Shown in pieces: positions 31,872-41,491 of a stretch of 64,000 nucleotides of DNA (positions within the stretch are counted from its first letter, which is position 1; each line of letters starts with the position of its first letter). Under the pieces are notes generated by a model that did no database searches, had not been told where the DNA came from, and saw only the letters and a list, made by a program, of their open reading frames with translations. The translations under genes were made by a program, and so were the position numbers. The DNA comes from Palsa-513 sp036510225 (GTDB taxonomy: Bacteria > Actinomycetota > Thermoleophilia > Solirubrobacterales > Solirubrobacteraceae): the NCBI GenBank assembly GCA_036510225.1, contig DATCEH010000008.1, positions 1 through 64,000 of the forward strand, written 5' to 3'.

Positions 31872-33758
31872 GTGGCCCGTCCCGCGACGCAAGAGGCTGA
31901 GAAACCCGCGCGGGACGACGACTCTCGAGCGATCGACGCTCCGGGCCGCCTGCCGAGCAGCGCTGCGGCGTTGGTAGCCTTGGCCCTGATCACGGCAGCC
32001 GCGGCGACGCTGCGCCTGAGCTCGCTCCGTGCGGTCCCGCCCGACCCGTTCTACGACGCCGCCGTGCGGAGCATGTCGCAGTCGCTGCACAACTTCTTCT
32101 TCGGCGCCTACGAGCCGGCCGGAAGCGTCTCGATCGACAAGCCGCCGATCGACCTCTGGCTCCAGGTCGTCTCGGTGAAGCTGTTCGGGTTCGGCCCGGT
32201 GGCCCTCAAGCTGCCCCAGGCGATCGCCGGGACGCTCGCCGTCCCCCTGCTCTACGACGCCGTGCGCCGGGTCTTCGGCTCGCTCGCCGGCCTCGCGAGC
32301 GCGCTCGTCCTCGCGGTCCTGCCGATCGCCGTGCTGACGGCGCGGAGCGACACGATGGACTCGGTGATGATGCTGCTCAGCGTGCTGGCGCTCTGGCTGC
32401 TCGTGCGCTTCATGCAGGACCAGCGGGCGCGGTGGCTCTACCTCGCGGCCGCTGCGATGGGCCTGGCGTTCAACGTGAAGCTGTTCCAGGGACTCGTCGG
32501 ACTCCCGGCCCTGGCCCTGCTCGCGTGGTCGGCCGGGTCCACCAGGCGGCTTCGGCGCCTCGGGCTGGCCAGCGGCGTCTTCGTCGCGGTCGCGCTGGCC
32601 TGGCTGACGGCGACGCTGGTCGTCCCGAACGCCCCCTATGCGATCGGCTCGACGAACGGGTCGGCGTGGAACGCGGCGTTCGTCTTCAACGGCTATGACC
32701 GGATCGCGAGCCCAGCGACTCAGTCGGCTCTCAACGGCCCCGATTCGACCGGCCCGACCAAGCCGGCCGGTAACAGCGAGCAGCAGCGGGCGACCGTCCC
32801 GATCGGCACGCCCTCGGCGCTGCGGCTCTTCGATCACGACGGCCCGCTCTCGGGTCTGCGCCTCGGCTTCGTCCTGCTGGCTGCGCTCGGCCTCGGCCTC
32901 GCCGCGCTGATCGCGTCGCTGCGCATCGCCGAGCAACGTGTCGTGGCCGCGTCCCTGCTCGTGTGGCTGGGGACCGGGGTCGTCCTGTTCAGCGCGATGG
33001 CCCGGCTGCACCCTCGCTATACCGACGGCTTCACGCCGGCCGTCGCCGCAGCCGCCGGCATCGGGCTGGCCTGGATCGCACGGAAGGCGTCGGCGAACGG
33101 GCCCGGCGGGCTTGCCTGCCGGCTCGTCGGCGGGCTGACCGCGGTCGGCCTCGTCCTCTACGGACACTTCCTGCTCGGCGGGGGCAGCGATATCTGGAAG
33201 CTCACGGCACTGGCCGCAATCGCGGCGATCCTCGCGGCGATCGTCCCGCTGCCGGCGTCGCTCGCCCAGAGCCGTCCTCTGCGCGGGCCGGTGCTCGCCG
33301 GGGCGCTCGCCGTCGCGACGCTCGTGATGCCGGTGGCGATCGCACGCGGGCTCGCCATCCACCACGAGGACGACGCTGGTCACGTCGGCGCGATGGCCCC
33401 GTCGCAGACCGCCTCGCTCAGCGCATACCTGCACGCTCACGGGGACGGCGCTCACTACGAGCTGGCGAGCGCCGCGGCGACTCAGGCCGGCGCGCTGATC
33501 GCCCGCGATGGCCTGCCGGTGCTCGTGCTGACGTCATACAACGCCCGCCCCCTCGTGCCCGTCAGCCGACTTGCCGAGCTCGTCGCGAGCGGCGCCGTTC
33601 GCTACGCACTGCTCGAGGGCGGCTGCGGTCCTCGGACCTCGCGCCAGCTGGCCCAGTGCTCGAGCGACGCAGCGTGGGTACGCGCCCACGGACAGGATGT
33701 CTCGAAAGCGGCGGGATTGACCCGTCCAAGACTCCTCTGGCGCCTGAGAAGACGCTAA
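31872..33758 (+). CDS. Polyprenyl-phosphate-sugar glycosyltransferase, GT39/ArnT-like
   Basis: A 628-aa polytopic membrane enzyme. The first external loop has PDPFYDAAVRSMSQSLHNFFFGAYEPAGSVSIDKPPIDLWLQ, the acidic metal/substrate loop of GT39/GT83 enzymes (D-x-x-K-PP). It continues LPQAIAGTLAVPLLYDAVRR, LTARSDTMDSVMMLLSVLALWLL and FMQDQRARWLYLAAAAMGLAFNVKLFQG. A C-terminal soluble domain (about 500-628) faces outside. Such enzymes transfer sugars from lipid carriers to proteins or lipids on the outer face. Position next to the pilins suggests surface protein glycosylation (inference). Confidence 0.88.
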   Translation: MARPATQEAEKPARDDDSRAIDAPGRLPSSAAALVALALITAAAATLRLSSLRAVPPDPFYDAAVRSMSQSLHNFFFGAYEPAGSVSIDKPPIDLWLQVVSVKLFGFGPVALKLPQAIAGTLAVPLLYDAVRRVFGSLAGLASALVLAVLPIAVLTARSDTMDSVMMLLSVLALWLLVRFMQDQRARWLYLAAAAMGLAFNVKLFQGLVGLPALALLAWSAGSTRRLRRLGLASGVFVAVALAWLTATLVVPNAPYAIGSTNGSAWNAAFVFNGYDRIASPATQSALNGPDSTGPTKPAGNSEQQRATVPIGTPSALRLFDHDGPLSGLRLGFVLLAALGLGLAALIASLRIAEQRVVAASLLVWLGTGVVLFSAMARLHPRYTDGFTPAVAAAAGIGLAWIARKASANGPGGLACRLVGGLTAVGLVLYGHFLLGGGSDIWKLTALAAIAAILAAIVPLPASLAQSRPLRGPVLAGALAVATLVMPVAIARGLAIHHEDDAGHVGAMAPSQTASLSAYLHAHGDGAHYELASAAATQAGALIARDGLPVLVLTSYNARPLVPVSRLAELVASGAVRYALLEGGCGPRTSRQLAQCSSDAAWVRAHGQDVSKAAGLTRPRLLWRLRRR

Positions 33759-33768
33759 TTTCCAGTCC

Positions 33769-34482
33769 ATGCCAGCGAACGCCCCGACGCTCGAGATCCT
33801 CGTCGTCGACGACGAGGTCGCCCTGCGCGAGATGCTCGAGCGCTCGTTCACCCGCGAAGGTCACCGCGTGACGGCGGTGGCAGACGGGACATCGGCGATC
33901 GAACGGGCCGGGAGCGACCATTTCGACGTGATCCTGCTCGATGTCGCGCTGGGGTCGGGCCCCAACGGATACGACGTCTGCCGGACGCTGCGAGCCCGCC
34001 GGAATGTCGTGCCAATCATCATGCTGACGGCGCTCGACAGCGAGGCTGACGCGGTGCAGGGGCTCGAAGCCGGAGCTGACGACTACGTGACGAAGCCGTT
34101 CGGCCTGGCCGAGCTCCGCAGTCGCATCCGGGCCGTCCTGCGCAGGGCCGGCCCCCGCGGCCTCGGCGGGTTGGGTGGCGAGGTGCTGAAGATCGCCAGT
34201 ATCAAGCTCGACCGGGCACAGCGCGAGGTCAGCGTCGACGGAGTCCCCGCGAAGTTGACGTTCTCCGAGTTCGAGCTCCTCTCGTGCCTGATGTCCGAGC
34301 CGCAGCGCCTCTTCAATCGCCAGGAGCTCCTCCGTGCGATCTGGGGGGATTCGGCCTACCGGGATCCGCGGGCGATCGACGTTCACATCCGCCACCTCCG
34401 CGAGAAGCTTGAGCAGCGGCCAGACGAGCCGCGTCTGATCCTCACCGTGCGGGGCGCCGGGTACCGCTTCGCGGAGCGCTGA
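33769..34482 (+). CDS. OmpR/PhoB-family response regulator
   Basis: A 237-aa protein. Receiver domain with acidic pair DDE at 14-16, phosphoacceptor D58 (VILLDVALG), T87 and K109 (DDYVTKPFG). C-terminal winged helix from about residue 140: LTFSEFELLSCLMSEPQRLFNRQELLRAIWG and DVHIRHLREKLE...LTVRGAGYRF. The stop overlaps the ATG of the cognate kinase. It starts 10 bp after the GT39 gene, so all may be one operon. Confidence 0.95.
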   Translation: MPANAPTLEILVVDDEVALREMLERSFTREGHRVTAVADGTSAIERAGSDHFDVILLDVALGSGPNGYDVCRTLRARRNVVPIIMLTALDSEADAVQGLEAGADDYVTKPFGLAELRSRIRAVLRRAGPRGLGGLGGEVLKIASIKLDRAQREVSVDGVPAKLTFSEFELLSCLMSEPQRLFNRQELLRAIWGDSAYRDPRAIDVHIRHLREKLEQRPDEPRLILTVRGAGYRFAER

Positions 34483-35903
34483 TGCGCCATTTCGGCCTCC
34501 GTCCGCGCCTCCTCGCCGCGCTGGTCCTGACGAGCGCGGTATCGCTGGGGTTCGCGGCTATCGCGCTGCTCTCGCCCCTGAAGAACAGCCTGCGTCAGGA
34601 CAGCACGACGACCGTCCTGGCGACGGTCGGCGCGGCGATGCCCGGCTTCGAGGAGATCGACCCTGACCCGGCGACGCCCGGGCAACTCAACCCGGCCTCC
34701 CTGAGAACCCAGGTACGCTCGCTAGAGCTCCGCTCGGGCGGGCGGGTCGCGGTCTTCGACTCGCAGCTGAAGCCAGTCGAGAACTCCGACCTCGACCCCG
34801 ACCTGCCGCTGTCGGTCAGCGACGTTGCGCTCAGCCTGAAGACGCACCGCCGACTCAACCTAATCGACCACGGCGACCTCGTCGTCACGCAACCCGTCGA
34901 GATCCTCCACCAGCCGTACGTCGTCGAGCTGCGAAAGCATCTGGAATACGTCCAGGAGGCGACGCGTGTGGTCGGCAGCGTCTTCCTCAAGGCAGCCGCC
35001 GTCGGCCTCGCGGTCGCCCTGCTGCTGGGGATCGGGCTCTCGGCCACGCTCGTGCGCCGCCTCGAGCGCCTGCGCGACGCGACGCGCAACCTCGACCGCG
35101 GCGGAATCGACGCCGTCCTCAAACCGGACGACAGCCCACACGACGAGATCGGCGAGCTGACCCGTGCGTTCATCGGTCTGCAGGAACGCCTGCGCCACCA
35201 GGAGAGCGCGCGGCGGGCGTTCGTAGCCACCGCGTCGCACGAGCTGCGGACGCCGCTGGCTTCGCTGGACGGGATGCTCGAGTTGCTGGCCGACGACCTC
35301 GCCGGCGACCCGATCGATGTCGACGACGCCCGGCGGCGACTGACTCACGCCCAGGAGCAGTCTCGCCGACTCGGCAATCTCGCAGCCGATCTGCTCGACC
35401 TCAGCCGGATCGATGCTGACGTCGAGCTGCGGAGCGAGCCGATCGAGTGCTTCGAGCTGGCGCGGGCCGTCGCGGCCGAATTCGACCGCCGGGCGTCCGA
35501 GCGTGACGTCAGCCTGAGCATCGAACCCGCGACGATGTCGTGCTGGGCCGAGGGTGATCCGGGTAGCGTGGCACGGATCGTGCGCATCCTGCTCGACAAT
35601 GCGCTCCGCGCCGCGCCATCCGAGTCCACCGTGAGCGTGGCGATCGACGGCGCCAGACAGTGGACCCAGATCGAGGTCCGCGACCGGGGACCAGGGGTTC
35701 TGCCGGCCGAGCGCGACCTGATCTTCGAGCGCTTCCAGCGCGGCAGCGGCCGCGGCGGCGAAGGGGGCTTCGGACTCGGCCTGGCGATCGGCCGGGAGCT
35801 CGCCACGAGAATGGGCGGCTCGCTCGAGCTCGTCGACGACGCTCAGGACGGAACGGTCTTCCGGCTGCGGCTGAAGACGGCCCTCGTGGCGGTGGCGGTG
35901 TGA
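34482..35903 (+). CDS. Membrane sensor histidine kinase
   Basis: A 473-aa protein. TM1 at about 10-32, extracytoplasmic sensor region 33-165, TM2 at about 168-190, HAMP 190-240, then HisKA with H253 in ATASHELRTPLASL. The HATPase domain shows LLDNALRAAP (N box), VRDRGPGVLP (G1) and GFGLGLAIGREL (G2). Partner of the upstream response regulator. The signal is unknown. The GTG of the RNase D gene overlaps its stop. Confidence 0.94.
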   Translation: MRHFGLRPRLLAALVLTSAVSLGFAAIALLSPLKNSLRQDSTTTVLATVGAAMPGFEEIDPDPATPGQLNPASLRTQVRSLELRSGGRVAVFDSQLKPVENSDLDPDLPLSVSDVALSLKTHRRLNLIDHGDLVVTQPVEILHQPYVVELRKHLEYVQEATRVVGSVFLKAAAVGLAVALLLGIGLSATLVRRLERLRDATRNLDRGGIDAVLKPDDSPHDEIGELTRAFIGLQERLRHQESARRAFVATASHELRTPLASLDGMLELLADDLAGDPIDVDDARRRLTHAQEQSRRLGNLAADLLDLSRIDADVELRSEPIECFELARAVAAEFDRRASERDVSLSIEPATMSCWAEGDPGSVARIVRILLDNALRAAPSESTVSVAIDGARQWTQIEVRDRGPGVLPAERDLIFERFQRGSGRGGEGGFGLGLAIGRELATRMGGSLELVDDAQDGTVFRLRLKTALVAVAV

Positions 35904-37069
35904 GCGCGGAGCTCGTCGAGCTGGCCGAACGAGCGCGTCGGGTCGGGCGAATCGGTGTCGACACGGAGTTCGTCGGCGAGGGCCACTACAGGACCCTGCT
36001 CTGCCTGATCCAGCTGGTCGTCGAGGACGACGCGGGCCTGACGGTCCTCGTGGTCGATACGCTCGATCACTCGATCGACCTCGCTGCGCTGGCCGCGGTG
36101 CTCGCCGACCCGGAGGTCGAGGTCGTCGTCCATGCGGGGCGCCAAGACGTCGCGCTGCTGCGCCGGTGCCTGCCGACCGAGGTCACGCGACTCTTCGACA
36201 CGCAGATCGCCGCGGGGTTCGCGGGTTTGCCGGCTCAGGCCGGCTACGACACGCTGCTGCGCGAGGTGCTTGGCGTCAATGTGCAGAAGACGGCGAGCTA
36301 CACCCGCTGGGATCGGCGTCCGCTCAGCGACGAGCAGGTTGGCTACGCGCGGGAGGACGTTCTCCACCTGCTCGACCTCTCGACCGAGCTGCAGCGGACG
36401 CTCGCGGCAAGCGGTCGCCTGGAGTGGGCGCGCGAGGAGTGCCGCGCGCTCGAGCACGCGAGCGACTCGCGCGATCCAGACCAGGTCTTCGCCCGGCTGC
36501 CGCGGATCAACTCGCTGAAGGCGTCCGCCCGGGCCGTGGCGCGTGAGCTTGTCGAATGGCGGGAGCGTGTCGCCGCCGATCAGGACCGGCCGGCGTCGAC
36601 GGTGCTCAACGACGCCGCGGTCGTCGAGCTCGCCAAGCGGCGACCGCGGTCGGCCTCGGAGCTCGACCAGATCCGCGGCGTAAACCCGGGAAGCCTGCGC
36701 CGTCGCGGGGCCGAGCTGCTGGCGGCGATCGACCGGGGCACGCGGCGCGATCCGATTCCGGCCGAGGCGCAGCACCACGAGCCGAACTCACCGCTCGACG
36801 CCCCGCTGATCGCCCTCTGCGAAGCCCTCGTCCGGGCACGGGCGCTCGAGGGCCAGCTCGCGTACGAGCTGATCGCCGCGCGGGCCGACCTCCAGCGCAT
36901 CGTCACCAGCGTGCGAGCCGGGCGCGGCGAGCCTCAGCTCCGGACGCTCGACGGCTGGCGTCGCGAGCTGGTTGGCGCCGAGCTGCTCGAGCTGCTCGGA
37001 GGCCGCCACGCGCTGGCGGTCGGCGCCGACGGGCGACTTGCGGTGAGTGCGGCCGTCCAGGTAGGCTGA
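35900..37069 (+). CDS. rnd: Ribonuclease D
   Basis: A 389-aa DEDD 3'-5' exoribonuclease for tRNA and stable RNA maturation. ExoI DTEFVGEG (D21, E23), ExoII VVHAGRQDVALL (D83) and ExoIII YAREDVLHLLDL give the DEDDy set. One or two HRDC domains follow (about 200-280 and 300-370, the latter weaker). The start is the GTG overlapping the kinase stop (GTGA), which gives the usual N-terminus; the longer open frame upstream lies within the kinase gene. Confidence 0.92.
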   Translation: MSAELVELAERARRVGRIGVDTEFVGEGHYRTLLCLIQLVVEDDAGLTVLVVDTLDHSIDLAALAAVLADPEVEVVVHAGRQDVALLRRCLPTEVTRLFDTQIAAGFAGLPAQAGYDTLLREVLGVNVQKTASYTRWDRRPLSDEQVGYAREDVLHLLDLSTELQRTLAASGRLEWAREECRALEHASDSRDPDQVFARLPRINSLKASARAVARELVEWRERVAADQDRPASTVLNDAAVVELAKRRPRSASELDQIRGVNPGSLRRRGAELLAAIDRGTRRDPIPAEAQHHEPNSPLDAPLIALCEALVRARALEGQLAYELIAARADLQRIVTSVRAGRGEPQLRTLDGWRRELVGAELLELLGGRHALAVGADGRLAVSAAVQVG

Positions 37070-37079
37070 CGCCCCGCCT

Positions 37080-38837
37080 ATGGGAAAGCGCGACGCGGCC
37101 GGCCGGGTCGTCATACAACGGTCCCGCGCTCGGCGGGCACAGCAGGCCGCTCTGGCGATCGCGTGTATAGCGCTCGCCTGTGTGCTCCCGGCGAGCGCCG
37201 TGGCCTCGGTCTCACAGAGCTCGATCTTCCAGGACGACGACCTCCTGATCTACAACACGACGGCCGGCACCCAGCAGACGATGCAAACGCTGGCGCTGCT
37301 CGGGGTCCAGAGCATTCGCGTCTCGGTCTACTGGCGAGTGGTCGCCCCGGACCCGCTGTCGACGACGCGGCCGGCCAACTTCGACGCGTCGGACCCGGCC
37401 GCCTACCCGGCCGATGCTTGGTCTCGCTACGACCAGGTCGTCGAGGACGCCCACGCCCTGGGAATCGCCGTGAATCTCGACATCACGTCCCCGGCGCCGC
37501 TCTGGGCGACCCAGACGCCGGATCGGGCCGACATCGCCAACACCTACGACCCGTCGGGCCCCGAGTTCGGGGCGTTCGTGCACGCGGTGTCCGAGCGCTA
37601 CAGCGGCACCTACGTGCCGCCACCGCCCGCCAGTTCCACTCCCACTCCGGCCCCTACACCGTGCGTTGGTCTGCTCGGCTGCCTGTTCAACCCGAACGGC
37701 ACTGGTAGCAGCCCAGCCCCTCCACCGCCGCCGATCGTCACGACCACGCCGCTCCCGCGCGTGAGCAGCTGGTCGATCTGGAACGAGCCCAACCAACCGG
37801 GATGGCTGACGCCACAGTGGGCTCCGGACGCGGCCGGTCACCTGGTCGAGCGCTCGCCGGCGCTCTACCGGAGCCTCGTCAACGCCGGCTACGCGTCGCT
37901 CCTGCAGACCGGGCACGGCTCGGACACGATCTTGATCGGCGAGACCGCCCCGAAGGGCCTCTCGGTGCGCGGCGAGACCCGGGCGATCTCACCGCTGCTG
38001 TTCATCCGCGATCTGTACTGCGTCAACTCGAAGCTCCAGCCGCTGGCCGGCTCGCGGGCCTCCGCGCTTGCCTGCCCGGTGACTGCCGCCCAGTCGGCGG
38101 CCTTCCCCGCGCAGAACCCCGGGCTCTTCAAGGAGACGGGCTGGGCCCATCACCCGTATGAGCTGACCTTCGCTCCGACGGTCTCGACGAAGAACTCGGA
38201 CTTCGTGACGATCGCCAACCTGAGCCGGCTCGGGACGACCTTCGACGGCATCGAGCGGGCATATCACCGCTCCCGCCAGATCCCGTACTACCTGACCGAG
38301 TTCGGCTACATGAGCGACCCGCCGAGCCCGGTCGGGGTCTCGCTCAGCCAGCAGTCGGCCTTCCTGAACCAGGCGGAGTTCATCGCCTACAGCAACCCCC
38401 GAGTCCGCGATCTCTCGCAGTTCCTCCTGCAGGACTCACCGCCGATCGCGTGCACCCGATGCTCGGATCCAGGCGGGTATGGCTCGAGCTTCGAGACTGG
38501 CCTGGAGTTCCAGGGCGGCAAGCCGAAGCCGAGCTTCGCGGCCTACCGGATGCCGATCTTCCTGCCGTCACCGACCGTGAAGAAGGGCGCCAAGCTGCGC
38601 GTCTGGGGACTCGTCCGCCCGGCTCCGCACGGCGCCGCGGTCAGCGTCGCGATCCAGTTCCGTCCGGGGACGACGGGCGCGTTCAAACGGATCGCGACCG
38701 CCCGGACCAAGTCGCATCCGGCCTATCTCGACACGCACGTCAGCCTGACTCGGTCGGGACAGCTCCGCCTGGCCTGGCGGGATCCGACGACCCACGCAGT
38801 GATCTACAGCCGGGACGTCAGCGCCACCGTGAGGTGA
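37080..38837 (+). CDS. Secreted clan-A glycoside-hydrolase-like protein
   Basis: A 585-aa protein with a signal peptide (QQAALAIACIALACVLPASAVA, about 21-42). A TIM-barrel region starts at MQTLALLGVQSIRVSVYWRVVAP. The acid/base motif WSIWNEPNQPGWL (about residues 237-249) is the clan GH-A strand-4 Asn-Glu. The likely second Glu is in PYYLTEFGYMSDP. A Pro/Thr/Ser insertion with CVGLLGCLF interrupts the barrel at about 180-225. The C-terminal ~90 residues form a beta-sandwich (KKGAKLRVWGLVRP). Substrate unknown; GH5/GH39/GH42-related by pattern. Confidence 0.82.
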   Translation: MGKRDAAGRVVIQRSRARRAQQAALAIACIALACVLPASAVASVSQSSIFQDDDLLIYNTTAGTQQTMQTLALLGVQSIRVSVYWRVVAPDPLSTTRPANFDASDPAAYPADAWSRYDQVVEDAHALGIAVNLDITSPAPLWATQTPDRADIANTYDPSGPEFGAFVHAVSERYSGTYVPPPPASSTPTPAPTPCVGLLGCLFNPNGTGSSPAPPPPPIVTTTPLPRVSSWSIWNEPNQPGWLTPQWAPDAAGHLVERSPALYRSLVNAGYASLLQTGHGSDTILIGETAPKGLSVRGETRAISPLLFIRDLYCVNSKLQPLAGSRASALACPVTAAQSAAFPAQNPGLFKETGWAHHPYELTFAPTVSTKNSDFVTIANLSRLGTTFDGIERAYHRSRQIPYYLTEFGYMSDPPSPVGVSLSQQSAFLNQAEFIAYSNPRVRDLSQFLLQDSPPIACTRCSDPGGYGSSFETGLEFQGGKPKPSFAAYRMPIFLPSPTVKKGAKLRVWGLVRPAPHGAAVSVAIQFRPGTTGAFKRIATARTKSHPAYLDTHVSLTRSGQLRLAWRDPTTHAVIYSRDVSATVR

Positions 38838-38924
38838 CGCGTGGTTGGGCCGAGCGGTCTGGGACACCGGACAGCGCATCGCCGTGACCGGACCCGACAG
38901 CGTGGCTACAGGTTCCAGAACCTC

Positions 38925-39646
38925 GCAACAGCGTGAGATCAGTGCTTCGCCGGGGGCGAGACCGGGGAGCGGTTCACGCTCACCGCCGACCGCCGGCAGT
39001 CGTCGAACTGGTTTCACTGCGACGCCGGCGGGCCGTGCCGGTCGAAGAGGCGCGAAACGCCGCCGCTCGCCATGCGGCGGATGCCGGCCTGCTCCGAGAT
39101 CTTTGTTCGTTGCGGACACGACGGACGAGCATGAGGGCCCTCTGCTGGACACGTCGTTCTGTCGCCAAGGAGTCAAGCCGAGCGCTTGGCCAGATGCCCG
39201 GGGTCACTGAGACCGACGTCTCAGTCGTCACCCTGGCCGAGCTGACGATTGGAGTACTGGTGGCGGCGGATGGCGACCGGGCCGGCCGTGTCGCGACGTT
39301 GTCGGCGGTCGAGTCAACCTGGGACCCGCTCCCCGTGGACGCGGAGGTTACGCGAGCGTTCGGGCGGATAGTGGCTGACCTGCGGGCCCGGGAGCGCCGC
39401 GTGCCCATCCTCGACGCGCTGATCGCCGCGACTGCGATCGTCCAGGGAATCCCCGCCGTCACGCAGGACCGCGACTACGACGCGATTCTCGGCCTCGACG
39501 TTGTGCGGGTATTGAGGGAAGGGCCCGCCGCGACCGCCGACTCACTTGGTGAGTGTCGGGCGTCAACCCCCGGGCAGCTGAGGACCTCCTCCGCACGCGC
39601 ACGCTCCCCGGCCATCTTGGAAGGCGTATCGCGATCAGTCAGCTAG
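38925..39646 (+). pseudogene. Decayed Phd-type antitoxin and VapC toxin pair
   Basis: Antitoxin traces occur in shifting frames: GERFTLTADRR, then in the next phase AVVELVSLRRRRAVPVEEA and AADAGLLRDL, the C-terminal pattern of Phd/YefM-type antitoxins. The PIN toxin starts as GPLLDTSF (about 39140-39161); after a one-base shift near 39162 it continues VAKESSRALGQMPGVTETDVSVVTLAELTIGVL...RRVPILDALIAATAIVQGIPAVTQDRDYDAI, holding the remaining acidic residues. At least two frame breaks, so the module is dead unless the sequence is wrong. Confidence 0.75.
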
Positions 39647-39874
39647 GCCGGCGCCGACAGACGCGCAGGTCGCGCCTGTGTCCTGCGAACCATTCTGACC
39701 GGGGAAGGGGAGGCTGTCGTCGGAGCTCTGCCGATGACCCTCTTCGCTACGCCGCGATCTGCGAGCGCGACGTCAGCGCAAGCGTGAAGTGACACCGGGC
39801 CACCGCCGACGCGACACTCGTCGTGCGCGCTGCTCGGCAGGTCCAGGGTGCCCAGCATCGCCGCTCGTCCCCGC

Positions 39875-41491
39875 TCAACAGCCGCTCGTCGGATCTGGCT
39901 CGGGGAGCGGATAGACCGGCGTGCACTCGGTGTACTGGCTGACGTGGAACACGCCGACGGCGTTGGCCAAGGAGTAGTTGTTGAGGCTGACGTTCTCGAG
40001 CAACGTCGCGGCGTTCAGCGTGACGTTGTCGCCGATGGCGTTGCCTTCGAATACGAGGCCGCTGATCGTGACGTCGCTCGTCGGCGCGTAGAGGAACATC
40101 GACTCGGTCAGGCTGCCGCCGATCGTGACGGTCGTCCCGTGCGCGGTCCCGTTCCCGACGACGTAAAGCTGGAACTGACTCGAACCGGTCAGGCTCGTGA
40201 CGCCGCCGACCAGATTGGACACGCCGACCGTGCTGTTGAAGTTGCCCTGGTTGGAGCCGAGGCCGTTGCCCGAGCACCGGCTCGACGTCGGGCTGTCGAT
40301 GAAGACGCGGACCGGGGTCGAGGTGCTCGACGTGATGTTCGCGGTGACGCTGCCGCCGGTCGCGTTGAAGTTGCAGAGGATGTAGTCCCCAGGCGTCAGC
40401 GTCATCGTGTTGCGGGTCAGGGTGACGGTGTTCGTCGTCGGATCGTACGCCCTCGTCCCGCCACCGCCGTTGTTGCCTCCGAGCGTCGTCGCGGTCACGC
40501 CACTCGGGAGGCTCGGGACGACGCAGGCGCTTGGGCAGCCGGTGTCGTCGACGCTCACTGCCTGCCGACTGACCGAGCTGGCCTGAGGGGTGAACGTCTC
40601 CAGCACCGGCAGGAAGACGTCCGCCTTGCTGAAACCCCCGCCGTAGGTCACGTTTGCGGTGAGGCCGCTCAGGTTGAGGAGGTTGGTGCCGGTGATGGTC
40701 GCGGCCTTGAGACCCAGACATATCACCGGGCAGACCCCGGGGATCGAAAGGTTGCCATTCGTCCGCATGTCGCCGGTCACCGCGATCACTGCGCCATTGA
40801 GCGTCAGGTTGCCGGCGGCCTCGATGAGTTGAAACGGATCGACCGGGGCGAGCGTCGCCATCACGCGGCGCACCACGCAGCCGGAGGTCGGAGCCGTCGC
40901 CAGCGTCGGTCGACTGGATGAGCAGGTCGATGAGTTGCCGTTGTCCTCGACGCCGACGGCGACGACCTTCGGATGGAGGACGACGTTCGGGCCGACCGTC
41001 GTGGCGCCGCCGACCTGCTGCATCTCGTAGAAGGCGTGGTTGCCGACCTGGACCGTGTCGCTGATCGGGCTGGAGACACCCGATCCGTCGGGAAGCGCGC
41101 ACGCCCCGGTGGCAAGGTTCGCCTCGGCCTGTACCGTGAAGGCCGTGATCACACCGGAAAGACTGGTCTGCGGGATCACGCAGTCTGCCACGTTGGCCAG
41201 AGCGCCGCTGAGCAGGCCCGCGGTGAAGTTGACGTTCGAGAGATTGATCTGGTTGAACCGGTAGATACCCTGATCCACTCCGGCGTCGGCCGCCTGGAGC
41301 GCACGCTGGCTGCGCGTGTCGCGGGTTGTATGACTGCGTGAGTCGAGCGTCTCGACGAGAGCTACCGTCGCGAAGGCCAGGGAGACGATCAGGACGAGCA
41401 GCGCGATGATCATCACGAACCCCTCCTCACCGGACGCCCGCTGGCGCAGCGCGTTCGAGGCCCGACGACAGCTGCTGCAGCGCTGGTTCAT
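39875..41491 (-). CDS. PilX-like minor pilin / large pilus-associated protein
   Basis: A 538-aa protein. N-terminal segment GEEGFVMIIALLVLIVSLAFATVALVETLDSRSHTTRD is a PilX-type prepilin-like helix that lacks the usual FTLIE but keeps a G-F junction. The long exported region is beta-rich (many NxT/TxT repeats such as ISGLVFEGNAIGDNVTLNA), like a right-handed beta-helix. Ends with Cys (PEPDPTSGC). Overlaps the PilV-like gene by 4 bp. In other pilus systems, large PilX/PilY-type proteins sit at the fibre tip and mediate adhesion. Confidence 0.8.
   Translation of the reverse strand: MNQRCSSCRRASNALRQRASGEEGFVMIIALLVLIVSLAFATVALVETLDSRSHTTRDTRSQRALQAADAGVDQGIYRFNQINLSNVNFTAGLLSGALANVADCVIPQTSLSGVITAFTVQAEANLATGACALPDGSGVSSPISDTVQVGNHAFYEMQQVGGATTVGPNVVLHPKVVAVGVEDNGNSSTCSSSRPTLATAPTSGCVVRRVMATLAPVDPFQLIEAAGNLTLNGAVIAVTGDMRTNGNLSIPGVCPVICLGLKAATITGTNLLNLSGLTANVTYGGGFSKADVFLPVLETFTPQASSVSRQAVSVDDTGCPSACVVPSLPSGVTATTLGGNNGGGGTRAYDPTTNTVTLTRNTMTLTPGDYILCNFNATGGSVTANITSSTSTPVRVFIDSPTSSRCSGNGLGSNQGNFNSTVGVSNLVGGVTSLTGSSQFQLYVVGNGTAHGTTVTIGGSLTESMFLYAPTSDVTISGLVFEGNAIGDNVTLNAATLLENVSLNNYSLANAVGVFHVSQYTECTPVYPLPEPDPTSGC

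Noticed and set aside
31860..33455. 531-aa minus-strand frame opposite the GT39 gene
   Set aside because: Hydrophilic Arg/Glu/Gln-rich shadow of a membrane protein; the plus strand carries a conserved glycosyltransferase.
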